From Henricia sp. BOLD:AAB3569 (Eukaryota; Echinodermata; Asteroidea; Spinulosida; Echinasteridae), in the NCBI GenBank assembly GCA_037783545.1, contig JBBELK010000096.1, positions 310,001 through 374,000 on the forward strand: a stretch of 64,000 nt of DNA. Direction: 5' to 3'. Positions 1 through 12,000 of the stretch are shown piece by piece. The notes beneath the pieces are model-generated. The model did not search any database, had not been told where the DNA came from, and saw nothing but the letters and a program-made list of their open reading frames with translations. A program made the translations under genes and the position numbers. How positions within the stretch are numbered: position 1 is the stretch's first letter; each line of letters opens with the position of its first letter.

Positions 1-420
1 ATCGCGATTCCAAATTTGAGGAATCGATTTCCACTGGAAATCGATTCCCTTTCATTTACATTCGATTCCCAGTGATACTTGCCAATTCCAGAAATCACCG
101 AATACCAAGCAATTTGGAAGGCAAAAACACCAACTTCTACAAGAATATTCAGCCTCTGATCATTTCCACATTATTAAGAAAATGTGAGTGTTCAGGCCAG
201 CACCATAAATGTTTAGTGCCGTTCGGTGCCAATAATTGGATTCTCGTCTGCACAATAAGTACTTTTGTGAAGTACATGTACAAAAACACGCGCATCAACC
301 TATTAAACAATGTTTTCTCGCGAAAGATGGAATCGATTCCGAATGGAAACGCGATTCTTTTCTGGAGTCGTAGTCGACTCAAAAATGCTGGAATTGTCCA
401 AGCCTAGTTAACCCTTTACA
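1..420. repeat. diverged repeat rich in GAATCGATTCC words
   Basis: Repeated variants of GGAATCGATTCC, ending in GGAATTGTCCAAGCCTAGTT at about 389-409. A similar end (GGAATTGCCCAATCCTAGTT) is at 26891-26910, so this is probably one family of dispersed element. No coding content seen. Confidence 0.5.
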
Positions 421-799
421 CCCTTTGGGACCCCAAAGCAGCACTTATGATCTGGATGAAAGGTGAAATTTCCAGTTCAATTCTGAGGGCTACTGTATAT
501 TACTTGAAATCTGTACTCGTGTGTAGCATATTTGTGGCCATTTTGAGTTTATTTTTGCTGGTAAGTGAATTGAATCAAGCACGATGGCATCTCTGTTGCT
601 TGGACTCCACATGTACAGTACTTTGCCATGGGCCAATTTCATCAAGTTGTTTGGCACAAAAATATACATTGTTTTGTAAGAGGTTACTAGGCATAGCCAT
701 AATCATATGGAATGCCTATTACGATTGAGTGGCATTCTGCTGTTGACAAACAATTTTGACTGGTAACCTATTCTTGCAGAGCAAAGACATTTTTTGCCA

Positions 800-1135
800 T
801 TATTATTATTATTTCTTTCTGGTATTCATACCAAGGATTCCTTAATAGTGCCCATTGCACTCGCAAGCCTGAGAAAACCCATGAAGAATTTGAAATGACT
901 AGAGACACCGGGGAATCCCCTTGCTCTTCACGAATGAATGCTCTGGATCTTTAAAGTGCGTTACCGTTACCTAACACACTGGACCAACATCCCTTACGAA
1001 GGATGGAGCAAGTATGGTAGAGTGCCTTGCTTAAAGGCACAGGTACCGCAGCCGGGGGAGGTTCGAACCCGCAACCCCAAATGTTCACCTATGATTGCGA
1101 GTCAATGACCCAAACCACTCGGCCACGGTACCCCA
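800..1135 (-). repeat. tRNA-derived SINE
   Basis: Read on the minus strand. The head at 1135 carries an A box (TGGCCGAGTGGTT) and a B box (GGGTTCGAACC) with a 7-bp acceptor-like pairing (GGTACCG/CGGTACC). A body containing GCAAGGCACT, CTTTAAAGATCC and CCGGTGTCTCT follows, and the tail is AATAAT repeats near 800. The body matches the SINE at 53126. It is not a working tRNA: the T stem and anticodon stem are mispaired. Confidence 0.8.
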
Positions 1136-1194
1136 ACAGCTTTATGAAATTGACCCCAGATCATGTCCAAATATTATAAAGCAGCATGTAGGTC

Positions 1195-1340
1195 CAGCAG
1201 CCGATTTCACGAAACTTACGCAGTTGCGCAAGCACACTTGCGCAACATTTTATTGCGTAAGTTGCGCAACATTCTTCCGGAGATAACACGCAGGCTATGG
1301 GGCTTGCGCCATTTTAAATGTTTCGTGAAATCGACTGCTG
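1195..1340. mobile_element. MITE, family C (CAGCAGCCGATTTCACG ends)
   Basis: Inverted ends CAGCAGCCGATTTCACGAAA and its complement ending TCGACTGCTG. The interior repeats TTGCGCAA and TACGCA palindromic words. Further copies are at 8452-8610 and 26106-26759. Confidence 0.8.
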
Positions 1341-1934
1341 GTGTTCAGTATACTCGCCACAAAATGTGGTCTTTTTGCAAGTGTCATAATCTATCCCATT
1401 CCCACATGCACTAAAAATTTGTTGTGGTCACATTGGTTTTGTACACTGTGTTATGTTACATGTTGGTGGTGGCCAGCTACATCTATGAAATTCAGTACAT
1501 AATACATACAGTATGGGTATAAATACTGTACACATTCGCCACTAATCCTTCCTAATATGACATTATAATGCCCCAGAAAGTGTAAATTTGGTTAGGCAAC
1601 CTGATTTTAGCAATGAGAAAATATCAAGTTTTTCTTTGAAAACACTTAGGATTATTATGTCATGCTCCATAGACTTTAATGTGCATGGAGTTGAAAAACT
1701 GGTGGATGTGTATGGTAGTTTTTTCCATAAATGTTCTGCCTAGTGTGGAAAATATCGCAGAAGTTATTTAGAGTTTCAACCGAAATGTATTGAAAAAATG
1801 TATATGGGCGAGATTGGGATCATGTTTTGTTTTCCACCAACGTGTAGTAACGCATAGCAACGGGTGAAAACGAAAGTCGGACTTCATGCTTAATATTGTC
1901 GATACTTTGATCAATTTGCACAATTGTTGTAAAG

Positions 1935-2096
1935 GTGAATTCACACAGCCTTTTCGCACACCCGTAATTGCGATGCACGTTGCGGGGAAAAATTTGAGTG
2001 CATCAGTGCATCGTTTCACTCAAAATTCCTCCATATTGCTTTTTCCCAAAGCAACGCGTGTCGCAATTACATGTACGTGCGAAAAGGCTGTGTAAA
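1935..2096. mobile_element. short hairpin MITE with TTCACACAGCC ends
   Basis: Left TGAATTCACACAGCCTTTTC followed by GCACA and TAATTGCGA. The right arm, read in reverse complement, is AAATTTACACAGCCTTTTCG followed by CACG and TAATTGCGAC. Non-coding. Confidence 0.7.
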
Positions 2097-2552
2097 TTTG
2101 TGTGCGCAAAAAGCGTGTTGCGCATGTCATATAAGCGTGCTGTTTGATTTAACTACACGAAACACAGTCTATGCACTGAAAAAAGCCGAATCCCAGCTAT
2201 GGTGGACGTGTACAGGGAATGAGTCCTTGGAATAGTTAAGTCACAGGGGCGGTTACGAGTTGAAACGTCAGCTTTGCTGCTGTCTTCCACGGTTGATGTA
2301 TAAACATTCCCATTGTCCACCATTCATTTGTACACTAGTTTTGACCTTGAACTTGACGGCTATGGACGGCCTGTCGGTGTAGCAAATATCGCTCAGTGGC
2401 GGGCCCCCTCGGAATGTTAAGTATGATCTTTTGTTGAGAAGATTCATACAATGAATGTAGAAATGACTCAAGAGTCATTTCTTGATTATGCTCTGTGGTT
2501 TTAACGTTTAATCTTTTTATCTATGTACATGTATGTTATCGTTTTGGTTTAT

Positions 2553-2622
2553 ACTGTAAAGCGCCTAGAGGCCCTGGCATTTGGCGCTATATAAGATTGC
2601 TATTATTATTATTATTTCTGGT
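2553..2622 (+). repeat. 3' end of a non-LTR/SINE element with ATT tail
   Basis: TGTAAAGCGCCTAGAGGCCC, TTGGCGCTATATAAGATTGC and a (TTA)n tail. This is the short GCGC-stem 3' end shared by many retroelements of marine animals. Confidence 0.6.
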
Positions 2623-2825
2623 GCTTTACCTTGTCTAAACTTTTTTTGCCAAAAATAATCCTGGCATCAACTTGTTAAAACCCTGTGTGCAAAACCTGTG
2701 AGACTGGCCTGATGCTCAGTTAAAGAATTTTAAGTACATGTACATACCTAATTAATACACACGTCTCCTGCAGCTAGCCACAAAATGAACATATATCGTC
2801 AATTGTCGCATTTAAAATGTTACAG

Positions 2826-3063
2826 ACTATGGATCGATACCCAGCTAAGGGCCACACGGGAAGAACCGACAGCCAAGCCTCCAAGTCAGGTGACCATACC
2901 GATCACGCCGACCCCAGGGCGAGACTGCACACCCCACACAAGGACTCACCCAATCAGCAGCCTTCGGTCAGTCCAGGTACCAGACAGTCCAATGACCGCA
3001 GTAGCCCCCGTCTGTATCGGAATAAGGAGTCCTACTTGCAGCGGCAGAGGGAAAAACAAAAAT
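2826..3063 (+). CDS. WAC: WAC exon (first one in window)
   Basis: Encodes a polar Ser/Asp/His-rich stretch containing [12 protein letters not shown] and [10 protein letters not shown]. It resembles the vertebrate WAC N-terminal segment before the WW domain in composition and in the SKS..SGDH and DSP words. The donor GTGAGT follows 3063 (phase 1). I chose the acceptor TTACAG ending at 2825 because the alternative CTGCAG at 2774 puts an in-frame stop just upstream. ATGs at 2817 or 2829 could instead start translation if this is the first coding exon. Confidence 0.75.
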
Positions 3064-6000
3064 GTGAGTACTGAAGTTTGTCCAGAATTCAAAAATGAAG
3101 AAAAACATAAGGTGATCGTCGCGCTTGACACAAGGCATTCATACCGCTGAAGGTAATTTGCATAAGCTCGTACATGCCACACGAGGTCGCTGTTTACGCT
3201 GGGGTAGCGCGCCACTGCATGCCATGGACAATATGTCGTGTTATCTCACGCCCTGGACTATCGATGAATGCCTAACCAAGGCTACGATTGTAATAGTGTC
3301 ATGCATTGTGTACGCACTCAACATGCAACACACAAGTACACTGCAAAAGCAACGACAAGCATGTTACATCACTGTGGCATACGTACGTATGTATACGAGG
3401 TACACACTATACTTACATGACATGCTTGAAAACTCGGCCGATCGGCCACATGGTCAGTAAGCTATGATTGGATGTTATGCAACATATGAATATTTGTAAC
3501 TACTCGGGTTTCGCATAAGTAATTGCGTTGGATTTCCGTATAACAAGGCTGTGATTTACATGTAGCCTCGCGAGTGAAGTCCGGTTTTCAGACAAAGATA
3601 TTCCGGTAACCAGACTATCCGCTGGCTACAGTTCACCATGTGAGGTCGCTAATGATGCCACGCGCTGGGATTTAGCTATAGTAGTAAGATACGGGCCTAG
3701 ATTTTGGCAGCGACCACAGTAAGACAAGCTCCACCACAGACTTGGACAAGGCTGGAAGGGGCAGGACAGTTCGCCATTAGACTGGGTACATCATGTACAG
3801 TTGCTGACTGTTGTGAAAAATATTGGTGCCATGTTAGTGTTATGTCGGCCGGATGGCCGTATGTTGGAAATCATCATGGTTGGACCTGTTGTGGGATTGG
3901 CCAACATATACATGTACATACATCTAATGTGTTCAGGGAATCGGAGAATTGGCATTTTGAGCACAGTTGAAGGTTCAAAATGATGACAAATTTTCAACCT
4001 TATAATTGTGATTATTTTACACTCGATTAATCGATTAATTGTGATTATTTTACACTCGATTAATCGATTATAAAATTTTGATAATCACCCAGGCTTAATA
4101 TTGTCAAATTACCTGTAGGGTTTTCCTGGCGCAGGGTAGCCTTTTGTCAAGGCCTCGTGAATTTGGGCGATTTGGTGACTTGAGTAGAGTCTATACGCGC
4201 AGAGTGAATTACTCACTTGGCCTTTTTCGAACTGACAGGCAATTCTTATGTTTTTCTTTATTTTTGCTACCAAAAGTGGTAGCAGAAATCAGCCAGTCAC
4301 GTGCAGGTCACTCCATGCAAATTACGCAGGGAGCTCCTACAAACAAGGGAGATAGGCTTACGCTTTTGAATTTACTGGGTACATTAAACGGCAAATAAAT
4401 TAAATCAAATGGGAATTATATTAGTTCCGTATAAAATGTTGATGTAATAAACAATTTATGTCAAATATAAACGTATTTTCATGAAGCTCGATGGTTTTGT
4501 GTCGAAGTAAATATAAGTGCCGTACCTACGTTGGTAATGAACGAGGCCATAACGCCGCAAGCCATGTGATTGGTCAATTTGTCCTGCGGGAACTGTACGT
4601 GACTTGCATCACACGCGCGCGTGCAAAACAAGCTCCTAGCGCCCATTGGCTCAGTTGAATGTTTGTTTTCGATTTCTGTTTTCAAAATCTTTACGTGCAG
4701 AGTGGGGCGTGGGTAATGTTGTGACGTTGCACATTCGGGTCAACTGCTTGCATGTAATGAATAATGTAGCAGTTGCCAGTTCGAAAAAGGCCTTATGGCA
4801 AAACAGAAGGCATAGCGTTTGCACAGCCTTCGTATACTCCGCTCAAGACGCCCAAACCCCAAAGCCATAAGGCCTTGTCAAAAGGCTAGGCGCAGGGTGG
4901 CATTTCACCCGCCGCTCGCGCACCCTGAAACAGGGCGGTGATTTGGCGCGGCGATCATTTCATTGATGTTATGATAATTAGGGGAGGTCGCCATGACCAA
5001 CTTTGTTCCAAATGTGTACTGGTTGTTAGTGAATTCATTCAATTCAAGCCTCATGAAATTTAGGAGGATAGATCATGCTGGCTAAGTAAGCCTCAAAAAG
5101 TGTATATTTTGAAGGGACATAAAATCCTACTTGGCAAAGGGCATGAGATAATTGGCCCCATTGGCCTTGGTTCACGTCAAGGCCTGTTAATTACTGTGAT
5201 TTTAGTATACATGTACATGTAAAAAATTTTGAAAAGGTTTCAACTACAATATTACATGTAGTTACAGAACTCGCAAACCAGTACACATCGTTTTCCATGA
5301 TATATTACAACTTGGCTGGGATAAAATATCATTTTAGCTATATATGGTGATTTTTTCCCCCAAGATAACATGAATGAGTGTGTTTAACTTTTGATTTTGA
5401 AGGAAAAAAATACAACGTCAACAGGGCTATATTTTAATATTAAAATCTCTGAAAAAAAATTCAGCTCAATTACATCATACTGTATGTAACATTGAAGTTT
5501 TTTTCTCCCTTCTACCGGTAGCTTTGGGTGACTCACCAGAAGAGAACATGGTTAATCACCACGGAACTAATTCCCATGTCACCGACCATGAGAAGCACAT
5601 CAAAGCGGTAAGGGCACATGTTACTAAATATTGTTCTTTGCAGTTGTCGAAACAAAACTCAAAAACTTAGAAAAGATAGAAATGGATATTAATTTCATCA
5701 AATTGGTATGATCCTTGACTAGATAGCCCGAGACATCTGCATGGCATATAACTTTAAAGAATATAAAATCTTTTGCATTTATTCTATTGACATCACTTTA
5801 TTAAGCATACATTTTTGTGATGCGCATCAGGTGCACCGTATTTCGAACAAAAAAATCGAGCAACACACTCTCCTGTTTATAACATTTTCCATGATGTTCA
5901 TACGCATACCTGATGTCAGGACCAAATAGGCGTACCAGTTTTGGTGGAGATCAAGGTTGAACAAATTGCTGTATCCAACCATGTCATTCATATCATTTTA

Positions 6001-9000
6001 TGTCGTTTCTGTCATGTTTTGTCTCTTTTAAACGATGGCTGCACACCCGGTGATATTTATGTTTGGCGGCTTAAAAATACAGCAAACGGCGCCATTTTAA
6101 GTAAAAAGTAATGTATCAAGACAACCTTGGCATTGACAAGTACACCACTGCCAAAATTACTGAAGAATTATAAGGGATGGCAAAGATTGAATAGGATATG
6201 CAAAACCCAGCTCAACTTTTTGAAGTTTTGCTGCGCCGTGACACAGCCCCTTTAATACACAGTTGTATTTTTCCAACGAAGATAGCCACCTGTGAGTCAA
6301 GTCTGACTTCACGTATAATGTACCAGTTATGCATAAGGTACTTCCCATAATAGGTAAAGTTTACGCGATCTGAGACTTGAAATAAGTCAAAAAATTACAG
6401 GACATACACCCCCCACCCCCCCACCCCCTCCCCTCCTCCCCCTCCCCCCCCTCCCCCGATTGCTTTCCGTGACGTATAACATCCGGGAATGTTTATTGGT
6501 CAACGATCACACGCATACAAGCGCGCGCTAATAGACGCACATGAACACGCGTAAAAAATAGTCACCAGCGTATTTTCATTCGAAGATGCCAAACGCGCGC
6601 GCTGTGATACGTTCAAATTATTGAGCATGCACTGCAGCTTGTAAAAACGAAAGTGCTTCTACTTGATCGCGATTTTTAGCCTGAAGAAAGACATTTTTAT
6701 CTTTATCGATACAACAGCCATGGGGCAACAACATAAAGCAAGGTTAAGCAACAGAGGTTAAAGTGCAACCAATGCGCCTTTCTTGCTGTTTTTGCCAGTT
6801 ATCACTCGAGCCACGTGGGTCATGAAAAATGACAACCAAAATGGTGGATGGAAGGGGTGACGTCACCGAAAAGCAATCAATAGTGGATGTCTGCAAATGT
6901 TCTTACCAGTACCCCCTGCATAGACTACTCGAGTGGTACTTTTAGAAGGCTAAAAGTGTTTTTTTTAACGTTTATATTGGGACGTTATCATTTTCTGTAT
7001 AACACTTTTAGCCCCATACCAATTTAACCCCATTCGCTACCTTACATTTTGCTGCACGCGGCAAGATGGCCGCCGTACCCCAAACTATAGTTCACCATAC
7101 AGTCAAAATTAAACATTGAAAAACTTATCATGGAATTACCTGGAATCTTCAGAATGTTGTACCGTGGTCCGTTTTACCCGATGATTCTTCTAAACAGAAA
7201 AAAACTAGTCCAACGTAATTTTTCTTGACATTTTCGAGCACTCTCGGGATAACAGCGACATTTACCACGTGTGTAGAGATAATCAGTCAGGGCCCAGATA
7301 GCCTGCCCTCTTGTGGTCATCTCATTGTATGACGTCACTAGCAGTACAATGATCTTTTGTTCGTCTGTAACACGGCTGTTGTCGCGAGAGTGCTCGAAAA
7401 TGTCAAGAAAAATTACGTTGGACTAGTTTTTTTCTGTTTAGAAGAATCATCGGGTAAAACGGACCACGGTACAACATTCTGAAGATTCCAGGTAATTCCA
7501 TGATAAGTTTTTCAATGTTTAATTTTGACTGTATGGTGAACTATAGTTTGGGGTACGGCGGCCATCTTGCCGCGTGCAGCAAAATGTAAGGTAGCGAATG
7601 GGGTTAAATTGGTATGGGGCTAAAAGTGTTATATAGAAAATGATAACGTCCCAATATAAACGTTAAAAAAAACACTTTTAGCCTTCTAAAAGTACTCAAG
7701 TGGCATCAGTTGCCGGGATAACTGGGTCTAAACATTTGCTAGTAATTTGAAATGTCCACTGCTAAAACAGCTCACTGGTTTTAGTGTAGGCCCAGTAACA
7801 TTGGCAACACACAGTAACGTTTTAACTTTATAAAACCTTTTTCACCTGTATGCATAGATTCTGGCCAAGGCAGGTGAGTGGTCAGAACATACCAGCTCAT
7901 CAGGAAAGAAGTATTACTACAACTGCAGGACAGAGGTGTCTCAGTGGGAAAAGCCCAAAGAATGGCTGGAAAGGTGAGATGTACGCTTGCTTTTATCATG
8001 CATGTGCAAGGGTTGAAATTAACAGTAGTCCCGTAGTCCGAGGCTAGTGGTTTTAGCCAGAGGACTAGTAGTTGCCATATGTTGGTAGTCCAACCGGCTA
8101 GTGGGCCTATATGGGTCTTTCTATAAATTAGGGGTCCAAAAGTGTGACATTTGGTGTCCCCCGTTACACCTGATATGTTATTTTTCGTACCAAAATCATT
8201 AAAATGGCTTTTAAACCATTTTGTATGAATTGTACTTTATGTACACACTCTTTGAGATGGAAAGTATTTAAAGAATGTGTCCTGAATTTACGAAAACAAG
8301 ATGTAAAATGTAACGGGGGACACCAAAGCTGGACCCCTAATTTATAGAAAGACCCATATGCTGCACTACATTATGCATGTTTTTATGCAATATAAAGAAA
8401 CATTTTTCCTACATATATTAACAATTCACTAAAAAGTTCAGTTTTCAATCTGCAGCAGATTTCACGAAAAAGTGCGTAGCTTGCGAAACTTTTTTTAAAC
8501 GGCATAAGAACCATAGCTTGCGTGTAATTATTGCAGGAATGTAGCGCAACTTGCGCAATAAAAAAGTTGCGCAAGTGAGCTTAAGCAGTGTGTATGTGAA
8601 ATCGGCTGCAGGATTTTTTATTTTATTTTACTTTTTGTATTTGACCAATACTACACAATTAACGAATGTCCAAAATGTAGAAATCATTTGGGTTCCTTTT
8701 TTTTTGCAGGACTACTAATAAATGATGTAGTGAAATGTTGATGTGACTAGTCCTATGGGATACCATAAAATTCAAGTTAATTTCGACCCCTGATGTGAAA
8801 TCTCATTTAAGGGTCGTTCAGACGAGGGGCTATCTCTGGGGCTAGCTCCAGAGCTAGCTAGCTCCACCCCTAGCTCCCATCGTCTGAACGCTACTTAGCT
8901 CCACCTCTGGAGCTAGCTCCGGAGCTAACTCCCCCAGATTTAGCCCCGAAAATTTGTGGGGCTAGCCCCGCTTTCAGCTCAGCGGGGTTTCTTTTTACGA

Positions 9001-12000
9001 CTTAGCTCCACTGTATTTGACGACTGAACGCAACTGACCTAGCCCCGCGATGACATCTGGTATTTTGTTTATTGTGTGACCTTGCTTGTGCAGCCACATC
9101 GTTCACATGTTCACGCGCAAAATTCTTTTCAACCACGTTTCTGCCTGTTCCTTCTATCTTGTTCGTGTTTGTCCAACTTTCCAGAATGACATTTTCCCAC
9201 CAATCTCTGCTTTTTGGAAGGCAGTGGATCGTGCAATTGATTCTCGATCCCTTGGCGATAACGGCGAGGGCATGAATAAAACACGCCGCGTACTTTCGAC
9301 GTCTGATTACGTATCTCCAAAAACGTCGGCGGGCAGCTGATTCGGCGATGCATCGACGTCGCAACACCTGTATTCTACGATTGATAAAATCCAATTCATC
9401 CTCCTTGTCGTTGCGCCGAAAAAATATCGAAAGTATTTGGAGTAGAGACAACGACATGAACGAGAAACTGCTTCAAAGCGCCATGTTTAAGTTAACTTAT
9501 ATACAACGCACGTGTGTACGTGTACATGCACGAGTATGACCGATCACAAGCTCTGTTACATGTGCTGTGTGTAGAACGCGCGCCGGCGCGCTGCATGCAG
9601 GGCGGAAGTTGTTTCACCTTTTCCCTTGAAAGATAATGACGTCATCCATTTGGCCACCGTTTTAGCTCCGGAGCTAACTCTGGCTCCGGAGTTATCACCA
9701 CCGTGTGACCGGGAGGGCATTTTGGACTAACTCACTTTAGCTCCAGCGAACCCCTGCTGAGTCCGCTAATTGGATTGGGGCTAAAAAAAGTAGCCCTCCG
9801 TCTGAACATACCCATAGCATTCACATTTAGCTCTCAATGAAAACTTTGGTCTCTGCGGCACAGTCCAGCAATGGTTTCAGTCATACCCAAGTTGCAGAAT
9901 CAGTCAAGTCGGCATCAAAGCGTCTCTTTCCTCTGAAATGCAACTTACGTATGGTGTCCCGCAGGGATCAGTCATTGGACCTCAAGTTTTCACTTCTTAT
10001 TCCTTTGTTAGGACGGGTTCACACTGCACTATTTTTGTCCGTTGGACGTACTTAAAATTGACATACGTTGTCTCCAGTCCATTGATGCGTTTTCAATGTG
10101 AATCGTCTCAAAGATCAGCTTCATTTACGTACGTCGTGTAGAAAAATCTATGTATCCGAACGTTTCATACGGGTCATTCCATGTCAATTCAACGAGCTTT
10201 TGGACCTGACCCTCACAGATTGAAATGAAATTTGGTGTGCTTATTGGACTCCTTGAGAAACCCGAGAACTAACATTTTATGTCATTTGGTCAATTAATTT
10301 TTAAGATACGGGTCAACGAACTTTTGACTAATTAGCATGACCTGCTATTTGGACAGTTATATCTCTAAAAGTAATGGACCTAAAGAGATAAACTTTACAT
10401 CATTTTAAAGCTCTTGAAATGGCCTTTATTTTATAAAATAACATAAATTGTATCTCGTACCACAAAAAGTTATGTAAATTTATAACCTTTGACCTTGATT
10501 TGCAAAAATGCGTAATGTTTTATTTATTTGTTAGCTTAAGATGTACGGAACATTTCCAGAATGATTTGGGATGGGCACTCTTACAGTTTTTGAGTTATGA
10601 TAATTTTAACATTGGCTAACATGTAAATACCATGTAAATAACATGTAAATACCATGTAAATACCATGTAAATACCATGTAAATACCATGTAAATACCATG
10701 TAACTGTTATTTACATGTATTTAATTTAGGGGTTAAAAGTAGGTTTGGCCAATCTTAAACACACGTTTAAAGCCAGCTAGGGGTCCTGGGCACTGATAAT
10801 TATCAGTGCCCAGGACCCCTAGCTGGTTTTAAACGGTTGCCCATTCATAAATACCTTTTCGTGTAAATCGGTAAAATTCACCAAATTAGCTTGTCGTTTT
10901 GCCATGTTTTGTATTCACTTTCCTATGCCTACAGTCTAGTGTCAACACGGCGTTCGTACAACTGCGAGCTGTGCGTGATGTTGTTTTTGTTCGATTGCGC
11001 GCGTTACAAGTAACGCAGGCGTGTTGCTCGCGCACGCACACGACTGGATATAAGTGCACAATTTGCTTTCAGGCGCGTGCAGTTTCTTTGTACATACATG
11101 TGCGTGTTCCATATACGCGCTGACTAGGGCACAAACGCGGGACAGCCAGCCGGGCATTATCACTATTCTTTATCGCTAATTTAAGACTGCCCACGTGACG
11201 TGCTCTCAGCCAATAGGAATGCGTAAACTGTCCAAGGTATTTATGAATAAATAATCAAACAATAAATTATTTGATTTTGCAAGCCCTATAAGGCATTGTC
11301 GCCAATATTACCAATATTTTGTTATTGATTTTCTAGGGAGAAACTACAACGAGCACTTGGCACTAAGGACAGACCTGTGGCCAAAGAGTCCCCAAGACAA
11401 GGTCAAGCTGGGGACGGAACACCTTCAAAATGTAAGAAGACTCCCATACCAAGTTACAATTTTAGCTTTATGAAATGAGCAATGAGAATCTTTAATAATG
11501 GTCACGATCTCATTGGTGCATGCTTGTAATTTCCATACGTATTCAGGACAAGTATGGGGCTTTTCCATAACTTTTCCATAACACTGGCCACCCGGACCAC
11601 TGTGGTCGCATCTTGACTGGTCTGCTGGAATCTTGAGCGGTACTCCATCGGGCTTGATGAATTGATTTTAAGTTGATTCAGCGTTGGCCAAGCACACGGT
11701 CCACGCACGCACTGTTTTCACTCGATCGTCGACTAGCAACAAGTCAAATTCATTTACATTTTACAAACTCCGTCGCACGGCAGAAAAATCTGGGCTTGGA
11801 AAATGGAAGCGAAGGGGACTAGGGCTGGGCAAGCACGGTGTGCGTGCAGCTGGCGAGCTCATCGCAAGATCGTGACGGTTCGTACACGTACATGTTCCGA
11901 TGCATCATGGCGAATATCAACACTGTAAACAATTTTAGGAAATGATGCATACAACGACCAGAAGTCTTGCTGTGATAAACTTGCTGCCTGCCGCAGTCGT

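Noticed and set aside
1040-1135. A functional tRNA gene on the minus strand
   Set aside because: A and B boxes and a 7-bp acceptor pairing are present, but the T and anticodon stems mispair, and the sequence runs into a SINE body shared with two other loci.
2785-3150. 121-codon ORF overlapping the first WAC exon
   Set aside because: A different frame from the one that splices into the WW-domain exon, and it runs through the GTGAGT donor.
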